A stretch of 18,671 nt of DNA. It comes from JAZQHR01 sp045540815 (GTDB lineage Bacteria; Bacillota; Clostridia; UMGS1810). Position numbers and translations under genes: made by a program. The first letter of the stretch is position 1; every line of letters starts with the position of its first letter. Below the pieces are notes generated by a model. That model saw only the letters and a list, made by a program, of their open reading frames with translations. It searched no databases and was not told the origin of the DNA. Where the stretch lies: NCBI GenBank assembly GCA_045540815.1, contig JAZQHY010000016.1:1-18671 (forward strand), in the 5' to 3' direction. Of the stretch, positions 7,484 to 13,825 are shown in pieces.

Positions 7484-7506
7484 TCTTCGAAAAAACGAAA
7501 ACTGCC
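7474..7506 (-). terminator. Intrinsic terminator of putP
   Basis: An 11-bp stem (7479-7489 with 7496-7506, two G-U pairs in the RNA) with a six-U loop is followed on the minus strand by five T (7474-7478). It lies 22 bp after the putP stop. Confidence 0.88.
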
Positions 7507-7528
7507 AATTTATGCATAATTTTATGCT

Positions 7529-9064
7529 TTAGTCATCTATGCTATTATCAGTAGCAGCGGCAAATATTGCTTCGACTTCTGCTGATGGTTTCTTATCGAT
7601 AAGAGTAACTACTATAGCAGCAATTGCACCGATTACAAATCCAGGGATAATTTCGTATATACCTGTGATAGCTGTAAGTGCCTGACCGCCTGATACAGGA
7701 AGCCATAGCCATGCCATATCAACTATTGCACCAACTAATATACCTGCCACTGCGCCTTTGTATGTAAATCTCTTCCAGAAAAGCGATAAAAGTACTGCAG
7801 GACCAAATGCCGCACCAAATATACCCCAAGCATTTGACACAAGGTCCATTATAGCCTGTGCAGCTTTACCCTTGCTACTTGCGATAAAGAATGCAACAAC
7901 TGCAATAATCATAACTACAATACGACTAACCCATAGCATTTCCTTATTTGAAGCCTGTTTTCTTATTATTGGCTTGTAAAGGTCACTTGCAAACGATGAT
8001 GCTGCAACTAAAAGCTGTGAATCAGCAGTCGACATAGATGCCGCGATAATAGCTGCAAGAAGAAGACCAGCTATAAACGCAGGGAACACATCACGAGCAA
8101 GTTCTACAAATATTAGTGACTGCTTGCCTTGAGCTAACAACACCTCTGATAAGTCAGTACCATTTGAATATACAAACATTCTTCCAAGGTATGCTATAAC
8201 TATTGTAGCCGCAAGTGAAAGCACAACCCAGATAATTGCAACTGTAGCTGATTTTTTAACCATAGAAGGTTTTTCTATAGCCATAAATCTTACGATAATA
8301 TGTGGCATACCGAAGTATCCAAGTCCCCATCCAAGACCTGACAAAATATCTTTCCAGCTTGCATTAAAGAAGTTTGCAACAAACTCAAACTGTTCACCAT
8401 TAGGACCTTCGTATATAGTCGAAAGAGCTGCAGGCTCAAGTGTTCTGGTAAATCCAACAACTATCGGAACAATAAGAAGTGCCGCAAGCATTAAAAGTCC
8501 CTGAAAAAAGTCTGTCCAACACACTGCGTTAAATCCACCAAGAAATGTGTATATCACAACAATTGCCGCAAATATTATCATAGCATATGTTCTTGAAAGC
8601 TGAGGAACAAGTGTTGTAAATACGTCAGCACCTGCCACGAAAGCCGATGCAACATAAATTGTAAAGCACACAAGGAACACAACGGCGCAAATGATACTTA
8701 CAGTATGGCTCTTTGATGCAAAACGATTCGAAAGATACTGCGGAAGTGTTATAGAATCACCTGCCGCTTTTGAAAACTTACGAAGACGTTTTGCAACCAA
8801 AATCCAGTTTGCAGCAGTACCGATAGCAAGACCAATGCCTATCCACGCCTGACCAAAGCCAAATGCAAGGATACTGCCGGGAAGTCCCATTAAAAGCCAC
8901 GCACTCATATCAGATGCCTGAGCGCTCATAGCTGTTACCCATGGTCCCATAGCCCTGCCGCCAAGGAAGTAATCTTTTTCAGTTTTACTTTTCGATTTAA
9001 CAAAAAAGAATATACCTATAACTATCATAGCTACAAAGTATAATGCAAATGCAAAAATATCCAT
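7529..9064 (-). CDS. putP: Sodium/proline symporter PutP (SSS family)
   Basis: A 511-residue multi-spanning membrane protein of the solute:sodium symporter family, importing L-proline with Na+. About 13 hydrophobic helices are visible. The block MSAQASDMSAWLLMGLPG (46-63) matches the E. coli PutP sodium-site helix, with D52 corresponding to E. coli D55. SMSTADSQLL contributes the second part of the Na+ site, and GGFNAVCWTDFFQGLLM is another family signature. Length is normal for PutP. Proline is the most likely substrate from these blocks, but other SSS members cannot be fully excluded. ATG start with GAGGAG. It is monocistronic, with its own promoter (9108-9136) and terminator (7474-7506). 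Confidence 0.92.
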   Translation of the reverse strand: MDIFAFALYFVAMIVIGIFFFVKSKSKTEKDYFLGGRAMGPWVTAMSAQASDMSAWLLMGLPGSILAFGFGQAWIGIGLAIGTAANWILVAKRLRKFSKAAGDSITLPQYLSNRFASKSHTVSIICAVVFLVCFTIYVASAFVAGADVFTTLVPQLSRTYAMIIFAAIVVIYTFLGGFNAVCWTDFFQGLLMLAALLIVPIVVGFTRTLEPAALSTIYEGPNGEQFEFVANFFNASWKDILSGLGWGLGYFGMPHIIVRFMAIEKPSMVKKSATVAIIWVVLSLAATIVIAYLGRMFVYSNGTDLSEVLLAQGKQSLIFVELARDVFPAFIAGLLLAAIIAASMSTADSQLLVAASSFASDLYKPIIRKQASNKEMLWVSRIVVMIIAVVAFFIASSKGKAAQAIMDLVSNAWGIFGAAFGPAVLLSLFWKRFTYKGAVAGILVGAIVDMAWLWLPVSGGQALTAITGIYEIIPGFVIGAIAAIVVTLIDKKPSAEVEAIFAAATDNSIDD

Positions 9065-9107
9065 AAAATCAATTCTCCTCTTGTATAAATTTTAGCATAT
9101 ATGGAGC

Positions 9108-9136
9108 ATTTTAACACATATTCCCTTGAAAATCAA
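9108..9136 (-). promoter_or_regulatory. Promoter of putP
   Basis: On the minus strand TTGATT (complement of 9131-9136), a 17-bp spacer ending in TGT (extended -10), and TAAAAT (complement of 9108-9113) form a good sigma-A promoter. Predicted start is near 9101, about 37 nt before the start codon. Confidence 0.72.
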
Positions 9137-9186
9137 TAGAAAATCTTTTTTTGGAACAATCATATACAATATTTATACATTGAAAC

Positions 9187-9262
9187 AAAAAAAGAGTAAG
9201 TTATCCACTTCATCACAAATCATAAGGCGTATTTACAATCAAGTGATAAATCCTACTCTTTT
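9187..9262 (-). terminator. Probable terminator of spoIIID, long imperfect hairpin
   Basis: The spoIIID stop is followed after 6 bp by an inverted repeat: AAAAGAGTA on the minus strand (complement of 9254-9262) pairs with TACTCTTTT (complement of 9190-9198), and seven T end the structure. Inside, CACTT/AAGTG and TTAT/ATAA (around 9201-9210 and 9241-9249) extend the stem with a bulge, leaving a loop of about 30 nt. The loop is much larger than in a usual intrinsic terminator, so termination efficiency is uncertain. Confidence 0.6.
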
Positions 9263-9268
9263 CTATCA

Positions 9269-9520
9269 TCACGATATTTTCTTGTATTTGTTTTTTGTAG
9301 CTATACCGCCACGTATGTGACGTTGTGCCTTGTTTTCATCAAGCACTAGCCTTACCAGTTCTGACAACTTCGGATTAAGCTTCACAAGTCTTTCTGATAT
9401 ATCTTTATGTACGGTTGATTTTGAAACACCAAACTTTTTTGCCGCACTTCTAACAGTAGCTTTACTTTCTATTATATATTCAGCAAGTGTAATTACTCTT
9501 TCGCTTATATAATCCTTCAA
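9269..9520 (-). CDS. spoIIID: Stage III sporulation protein D, mother-cell transcription regulator
   Basis: An 83-residue DNA-binding protein that, in Bacillus and Clostridium, activates or represses sigma-E-dependent genes in the mother cell during spore formation. The sequence aligns along its whole length with known SpoIIID: DYISERVITLAEYI at the start, the helix-turn-helix VRSAAKKFGVSKSTVHKDI (about 23-41), and the basic C-terminal RHIRGGIATKNKYKK that adds minor-groove contacts. The start codon is TTG, chosen because it restores the family N-terminus and has GAGGTGAGG just upstream. Its SD lies in the right arm of a 12-bp inverted repeat. Its presence indicates a spore-forming ancestry. 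No clear sigma-E promoter is visible in the 62-bp upstream gap. Confidence 0.95.
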   Translation of the reverse strand: MKDYISERVITLAEYIIESKATVRSAAKKFGVSKSTVHKDISERLVKLNPKLSELVRLVLDENKAQRHIRGGIATKNKYKKIS

Positions 9521-9524
9521 AACC

Positions 9525-9564
9525 TCACCTCATATAAATTCATTTTGTAAAATATATGAGGTGA
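9525..9564 (-). promoter_or_regulatory. 12-bp inverted repeat covering the spoIIID ribosome binding site
   Basis: TCACCTCATATA (9525-9536) and TATATGAGGTGA (9553-9564) are perfect inverted repeats around a 16-nt AT-rich spacer, 4 bp upstream of the spoIIID TTG start. In minus-strand RNA the 3' arm contains AGGUGA, part of the SD, so a hairpin would limit ribosome access. It could instead be a DNA operator, for example for a dimeric regulator. It is not followed by a T run long enough for a terminator. Confidence 0.65.
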
Positions 9565-9582
9565 TTGATAAATTTAGTATCG

Positions 9583-10029
9583 TTATTTTTTCTTTGATAA
9601 CTTTTCAAAAACCTTTTTATCCTCATCCAAAAATTCGTCATATGATGATAGATAGGTAACTGCTTCATTTTCACCAACCAAGTTAGAAAAATATTGTTTT
9701 TCTACTGTAATTAAAACCTTAGCTGTATTACTTTTTATATCTACTACACAGTATCCCTCATCCGAATATACATATAGCTTATCATTTTTCTTTTTATAGT
9801 TATTTACAAAAGCTAATAAAACGCCATAAGTAGTGTCATTTTCCGACGCAAACATTGTCAAGCTAATTCCGGAAACGGTTTTTCCTAAACTAAATTTACC
9901 GTCACCCACTATATAAACCGTATCTTTACCAGAACCCAATGGATACCACGTTTTATTTAGCTTGCTTTCGCAAGTAGTCAATGACAGTATCACTATCAAT
10001 ACAATCGTTAGAATTATAATTTTTTTCAT
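9583..10029 (-). CDS. Putative lipoprotein of unknown function
   Basis: A 148-residue protein I do not recognise. It begins with a lysine-containing n-region (MKKIII), a hydrophobic stretch and LSLTTC, which reads as a lipobox with C20. The threonine at -1 is unusual, so this is a probable rather than certain lipoprotein. The rest is predicted to be exported and is rich in beta-prone and polar residues, ending in a lysine-rich tail (KLSKKK). Total length is small. ATG start with AGGGGA upstream. It lies 49 bp after the RDD gene and 62 bp before spoIIID, all on the same strand. Confidence 0.65.
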   Translation of the reverse strand: MKKIIILTIVLIVILSLTTCESKLNKTWYPLGSGKDTVYIVGDGKFSLGKTVSGISLTMFASENDTTYGVLLAFVNNYKKKNDKLYVYSDEGYCVVDIKSNTAKVLITVEKQYFSNLVGENEAVTYLSSYDEFLDEDKKVFEKLSKKK

Positions 10030-10078
10030 ATAACATCCCCTATCTTTCCATTTTCAGGATCCTGATTTAAAAATAATT

Positions 10079-10471
10079 CTACTTTTCCAAAAGAACAACC
10101 TTGGTATTTGCCATTCTGTCCCCAATACGTTTTTTATCCACCAATAATAAAAGCGCTTCCAAAGGCCATATAATTACACTTATGTTTCTTAAAATTAATT
10201 GCCACCAAGCAGCATTTTTCTCCGAATTATCAACAACCTTTATTCTGGCTATTCGTTTGCCAATGCTTTGTCCTTTTATTATGTCTCTGCTCATAAAAAA
10301 TACCAAAATAAATAGTAGCAATAAATTTTGCAACATCTCCATTTTTGCTGTAAGATATCCTCCTGATTCAAAAAATATATCACCAGATGTAAAAATCATA
10401 ATCATAAAGTAAAAGGGCATAAATATTATATAATCTATTAAAAATACCGCTAATCTTCTTTTGAAATACAT
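10079..10471 (-). CDS. RDD family integral membrane protein
   Basis: A 130-residue membrane protein of the RDD family, a poorly characterised group; some members have been linked to ion (Na+/H+) transport or stress. The family features are visible: an arginine/aspartate pair at the start (KRRLAVFLIDYI), about three hydrophobic segments (roughly 8-27, 48-62 and 90-112), the loop SIGKRIARIKVVD and the closing GDRMANTKVV. ATG start with GGAGG. It follows the 67-residue gene by 16 bp and precedes the putative lipoprotein by 49 bp, so the three are probably transcribed together. Role here unknown. Confidence 0.85.
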   Translation of the reverse strand: MYFKRRLAVFLIDYIIFMPFYFMIMIFTSGDIFFESGGYLTAKMEMLQNLLLLFILVFFMSRDIIKGQSIGKRIARIKVVDNSEKNAAWWQLILRNISVIIWPLEALLLLVDKKRIGDRMANTKVVLLEK

Positions 10472-10487
10472 AAAAGCCCTCCTACTA

Positions 10488-10691
10488 TTATTTATTTCTC
10501 TGTCTTAACCACTCACTTAAATTTATATTAAGTTTTAAAGCCCCACCTACACCAAGATAAGCACCCAACTCAAAAGAAATAAAAATATCATCATTTTCAT
10601 CCAAGCTATCCCAGCCTAAAACAGCATCACCAATTTTAGCACCAACAAAAGCACCATTCTTTATATGCTCCCTTGTTGTACTATTTCCCAT
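10488..10691 (-). CDS. Small hypothetical protein, 67 residues
   Basis: I do not recognise this protein. It has no signal peptide and no clear membrane helix. The middle is glycine-rich and weakly amphipathic (GAFVGAKIGDAVLGWDSL, then ELGAYLGVGGALKLNI), separated by an acidic turn (DENDD), and it ends in a basic tail (LRQRNK). The frame is closed by a stop a few codons before the ATG, so it is not simply the visible end of a longer frame, although it may be the remnant of a longer protein. The ribosome site is weak (AAGG about 7 nt upstream). It is spaced 16 bp from the RDD gene, which supports a real coding region. Confidence 0.5.
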   Translation of the reverse strand: MGNSTTREHIKNGAFVGAKIGDAVLGWDSLDENDDIFISFELGAYLGVGGALKLNINLSEWLRQRNK

Positions 10692-10739
10692 AGTTTGCCT
10701 TTTTTACTATTCACTATATTTGGCTATCCACAAAAACCT

Positions 10740-11033
10740 TTATATGTTTGAGTGTATAAAATATAATGTTTTTGTTTGTGTGTCAAAGAAATAAACATTA
10801 TATGCCGAATATGCCGAAAACTTATCAGGATAATTTGCATGTTTTTCACATATTTCTTTGTTTTCTATGTAAAAATAGTCCTCAGTATCTATGCTTTTTC
10901 TTTGAAAATCATATTCGTCTTTATAATCAACATACTTAAGCCAATTTTCAAAATTATCAAAATAGCTATTTATATCTACTATATCATTTGCTATGGTTCC
11001 TAATGTTGCATCATTCCATTGCATATATATCAT
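10740..11033 (-). CDS. Small hypothetical protein, about 97 residues, start uncertain
   Basis: I do not recognise this protein. It is rich in tyrosine, aspartate, asparagine and phenylalanine and ends in YFFDTQTKTLYFIHSNI, a beta-strand-like tail. No signal peptide or membrane helix is visible. The open frame continues upstream into the end of the lipoprotein gene (to an ATG at 11105), but those upstream residues overlap another gene. I take the ATG at 11031-11033, which has only GGAAA before it. The lack of a clear start suggests a 5'-truncated gene or a rearrangement joining it to the lipoprotein gene. It is 31 bp from the stop of that gene. Confidence 0.45.
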   Translation of the reverse strand: MIYMQWNDATLGTIANDIVDINSYFDNFENWLKYVDYKDEYDFQRKSIDTEDYFYIENKEICEKHANYPDKFSAYSAYNVYFFDTQTKTLYFIHSNI

Positions 11034-11064
11034 AATTTCCGTATAGTCATATTCACGCGCATGC

Positions 11065-11583
11065 CTACTCTGCCTCTTTAAACGACTTAAGTATCTCAGG
11101 AACATCTTCCATCATTTTGTGTGCTCTGTCCCAGTCATCGTTATTCTTACCGCTTTCGTCGTATAGTGCGCTTAATGAAAAATCAGTTGTGGTAGCATAA
11201 AAATAATTTATCCCCTTCGCAACGCCCACATCTTGTACACTGTCAAGTATCTCTGTTTGGGCAGAAAGTTCATCAACGATAAAAAACATAGTAATTCCCC
11301 TGTCATTATCTCCCTTCGATGCTTCGCTATCACCATAATAAGCCACAGCAATATTTCCGTAGTTCTCGTGAATTTTGTAATATCCTTCCCAGCTTTCAGG
11401 AAAATCCAAACTGTACCCAAGGTTGTCATTTGTGTATGTTATTAACTTATCTTTTTCATCTGGTGTTTCCTGTTTTTCTTCTCTTACAACAGGCGCATCA
11501 GGAGCGTTCACAAAATGCACCATTGTACAGCTTATAACAACAGCCAGTATTACAATTAACATTACCATACCAAATTTCTTCAT
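11065..11583 (-). CDS. Putative lipoprotein with PsbP/PsbP-like lipoprotein pattern
   Basis: A 172-residue protein with a clear lipoprotein signal: MKKFGMV, a hydrophobic core and the lipobox VISC (C19), so it is probably anchored on the outer face of the membrane. The mature part has an acidic linker, then YTNDNLGYSLDFPESWEGYY, a pattern common in small extracytoplasmic lipoproteins with a PsbP-like fold, and ends in ILKSFKEAE, a normal end for that group. Function unknown. The start at ATG 11581-11583 has AAGGAGG 7 nt before it; the longer frame to 11610 would overlap ansA and lacks a binding site. It begins 23 bp after ansA, so the two are probably co-transcribed. Confidence 0.75.
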   Translation of the reverse strand: MKKFGMVMLIVILAVVISCTMVHFVNAPDAPVVREEKQETPDEKDKLITYTNDNLGYSLDFPESWEGYYKIHENYGNIAVAYYGDSEASKGDNDRGITMFFIVDELSAQTEILDSVQDVGVAKGINYFYATTTDFSLSALYDESGKNNDDWDRAHKMMEDVPEILKSFKEAE

Positions 11584-11606
11584 AACCGAGCCTCCTTGTC
11601 TGCCAA

Positions 11607-12620
11607 TCAATTCTCCGTTTTCTTACCTACAACATCATAGTTTATCGTCGTGTAAAACCTCTCGCGAATACTATCGTAATTAGTGCAGCCCATTCCAAGT
11701 ATCCACATAAGCTTTGCAATAGCTGCCTCAAAATTCATATCATAAGTTTCTATCAAATTAAATTCTTCTTTAACCTTTTTGCCAACAGCATATATTTCCA
11801 TATCACTACCTTCACTTGCAATCTGCGTTGCAATAACCACGCATTTTGCTTTGGTAGACAATTTATTCATCTCAAAGTAAAATGTATCTAAAAGATAATC
11901 AGGAATTCCTCCAACACCAAAGCTTTCAAACACCAAACAATCATAGTTATCAAAAAGGTATGTTAGTATTTCCGGCTTCATATTAGGTATAAATTTCACT
12001 GTGCAAATGCTGTCGCTCATATTGTGGTAAAACCTAACTTCGCCGTGGGGCTTTATCTCTTTAGCATACCTTTTAATAACACCTTTTGAAATGATGGCTT
12101 TATACGGGAAGTTCATACTTGAAAACGCATTAAAACTTTTGGTGCGTTCCTTTCTCGCGCGTGTTCCTGCAATAACCTTTCCGCCAAACACCACGCTTAC
12201 ATCGTATGAATTGTCGTCTGTGGCATACCTAAAGCTGTCAAGCAAATTAACCTTCGCGTCGGTATTTTTTTCTTTTATAGGAAGTTGCGACCCCGTAAGT
12301 ACAATCGGCTTTGTGCTGTTTTGTATCATATACGAAAGCGCTGCCGATGTATATGCAAGAGTGTCCGTTCCGTGAGTTATAATAAACCCGTCAAATTTAT
12401 CATAATTTTCTTCAACGGCACTCACCATCATCTGCCAATGTTTTATTGTTATGTTTGTACTGTCAATATTTGATACATACAAAGTTTCAACATCACATAT
12501 GCCCTTAACCTCCGGAACATACGACAATATCTCATCCGCGCTAAGCTCAGGTGCAAGTCCATCATCTGTTTCACCGCACGCAAGAGTTCCACCTGTAGTT
12601 ATTAAAAGTACTTTTTTCAT
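11607..12620 (-). CDS. ansA: L-asparaginase, type I (AnsA-like)
   Basis: A 337-residue asparaginase that hydrolyses L-asparagine to aspartate and ammonia. The two catalytic threonine sites are present: TTGGTLA (T12) near the start and HGTDTLAYTS (T85, D86). The SQLPI block and the large C-terminal domain follow. No signal peptide is seen, so it is the cytosolic type I form. The start is the ATG at 12618-12620, because GGAG lies 8 nt upstream. An in-frame GTG three codons earlier overlaps the binding site and is less likely. It is transcribed from a good promoter (12653-12681) divergent from yhaO. The stop lies 23 bp before the lipoprotein start. Confidence 0.95.
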   Translation of the reverse strand: MKKVLLITTGGTLACGETDDGLAPELSADEILSYVPEVKGICDVETLYVSNIDSTNITIKHWQMMVSAVEENYDKFDGFIITHGTDTLAYTSAALSYMIQNSTKPIVLTGSQLPIKEKNTDAKVNLLDSFRYATDDNSYDVSVVFGGKVIAGTRARKERTKSFNAFSSMNFPYKAIISKGVIKRYAKEIKPHGEVRFYHNMSDSICTVKFIPNMKPEILTYLFDNYDCLVFESFGVGGIPDYLLDTFYFEMNKLSTKAKCVVIATQIASEGSDMEIYAVGKKVKEEFNLIETYDMNFEAAIAKLMWILGMGCTNYDSIRERFYTTINYDVVGKKTEN

Positions 12621-12652
12621 TTTCGTCACTCCGATAACTATTTCCTATAATC

Positions 12653-12681
12653 ATTATATAACACATCATTATTTTTTTCAA
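12653..12681 (-). promoter_or_regulatory. Promoter of ansA
   Basis: On the minus strand TTGAAA (complement of 12676-12681), 17 bp and TATAAT (complement of 12653-12658) form a strong sigma-A promoter. Predicted start is near 12646. Its -35 lies 6 bp from the -35 of the divergent yhaO promoter. Confidence 0.82.
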
Positions 12682-12683
12682 CC

Positions 12684-12699
12684 GCGATAGACAAATCGC
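12684..12699. promoter_or_regulatory. Small inverted repeat between divergent promoters
   Basis: GCGAT (12684-12688) and ATCGC (12695-12699) form a 5-bp inverted repeat around 6 bp. It overlaps the yhaO -35 and sits next to the ansA -35, so it is placed where a regulator could act on both genes. A 5-bp arm is short and could be chance. Confidence 0.3.
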
Positions 12700-12716
12700 A
12701 AAAAATCGTATATAAT
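12688..12716 (+). promoter_or_regulatory. Promoter of the yhaO-yhaN run
   Basis: TAGACA (12688-12693), 17 bp and TATAAT (12711-12716) form a strong sigma-A promoter. Predicted start is near 12723, about 20 nt before the yhaO start, with GAGGTG as the ribosome site. Confidence 0.82.
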
Positions 12717-12742
12717 ATGTATAAAGATACGAGGTGATATAA

Positions 12743-13825
12743 ATGGACAGCATAAAAATAGCACATATAGCTGATGCGCATTTAGGGTGTGCATTTGCCG
12801 ATTTAGATAAAAAGAAAAGCGCTATAAGGCGTCAGGAAATAAAGTTGTCATTTGCAAACGCCATAAAAACTTCACTTGAGCATAAAGTTCAGGCAATACT
12901 TATCGCAGGAGATATATTTGACAACGGCTATGTCGACAAAGAAACTGTAACATTTGTTAAAAATACACTTAATCAAGTTGACATACCGATATTTATAGCA
13001 CCCGGAAATCACGACCCGTACACAATGAGATTATACACCTCGCTAAAAGAAGGCTTAAACTCAAACATTACAATATTTGAAAATACCATATCAAAGGTTT
13101 CAATAGATAATGTAAATATATACGGATTCGGATTTGACAAGGATGTTTTAGATGAATCGTCGCTTTCGGGATTTCAAGCTGACGATGACGCAATAAACAT
13201 TATGGTGCTACATGCAGGCGGAATGTACAATCCTGTTAGCGATGATGAAATTAAAAAATCTCACCTTTCATACCTTGCACTTGGTCATACACACAATTTT
13301 TCAGGTGTGCAAAAATCAGGCGATACGTACTGGGCATACTGTGGCACACACGACGGTCACGGCTTTGATGAATTAGGCGTTAAAGGCATACTCATAGGCA
13401 ATGTGTCAAAAAATAAAACCGAAATGCAGTTTGTACCTACATCAAGCAGAATTTACAAAACCATAGAAATCGACGTGTCATTGCTAGAAACAGTCTATGA
13501 TATCATCTCTACAGCAAAATCCAGCATTGACAACGCTGAAAATTTATATAAATTTGTACTTACAGGCAGAAAATCATCTGATATCACTATTGATACCGAT
13601 ATGATAGCGTCTGTCCTTTCGCCTTTTGCATTTTACGTAGAAGCAAAGGATAAAACTGTCCCTTCATTTGACCTTGAAATTCTTTCAAAGGACTATTCAC
13701 TTAAGGGCATAGTTGCCAAAAACCTTCTTGCAGAATACAAAAATGCTACTACAGGCGAAGAAACAGAACTTTTAAACGCAGTGTCATCCCTTCTCATCAC
13801 ATCGTTGGAAGGAGGCGCAGAATAA
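12743..13825 (+). CDS. yhaO: SbcD/YhaO-like DNA repair nuclease subunit (calcineurin-type phosphoesterase)
   Basis: A 360-residue metallophosphoesterase of the Mre11/SbcD type, likely a Mn2+-dependent DNA nuclease. The metal ligands are all visible: D11 and H13 in ADAHLG, D57 in GDIFDN, N89-H90 in GNHD, H157 in VLHAG, and H182/H184 in GHTH. About 150 residues follow the nuclease core, in the position of the capping and ATPase-binding region. Size and motif spacing fit the YhaO branch rather than classic SbcD. ATG start with GAGGTG. Its stop codon is directly followed by the ATG of yhaN with no gap, so the two are co-translated and most likely form one complex. Confidence 0.93.
   Translation: MDSIKIAHIADAHLGCAFADLDKKKSAIRRQEIKLSFANAIKTSLEHKVQAILIAGDIFDNGYVDKETVTFVKNTLNQVDIPIFIAPGNHDPYTMRLYTSLKEGLNSNITIFENTISKVSIDNVNIYGFGFDKDVLDESSLSGFQADDDAINIMVLHAGGMYNPVSDDEIKKSHLSYLALGHTHNFSGVQKSGDTYWAYCGTHDGHGFDELGVKGILIGNVSKNKTEMQFVPTSSRIYKTIEIDVSLLETVYDIISTAKSSIDNAENLYKFVLTGRKSSDITIDTDMIASVLSPFAFYVEAKDKTVPSFDLEILSKDYSLKGIVAKNLLAEYKNATTGEETELLNAVSSLLITSLEGGAE

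Noticed and set aside
9126..9320. A 64-codon plus-strand frame downstream of spoIIID
   Set aside because: It overlaps the spoIIID terminator and the end of spoIIID, and has no ribosome site.
10054..10065. A perfect 12-bp palindrome TCAGGATCCTGA in the RDD-lipoprotein gap
   Set aside because: It has no spacer and no T run, is single, and cannot be tied to a known operator; it may be chance.
11208..11683. Several frames in other registers over the second lipoprotein gene
   Set aside because: The lipoprotein has a signal peptide, lipobox and SD; the others have none.
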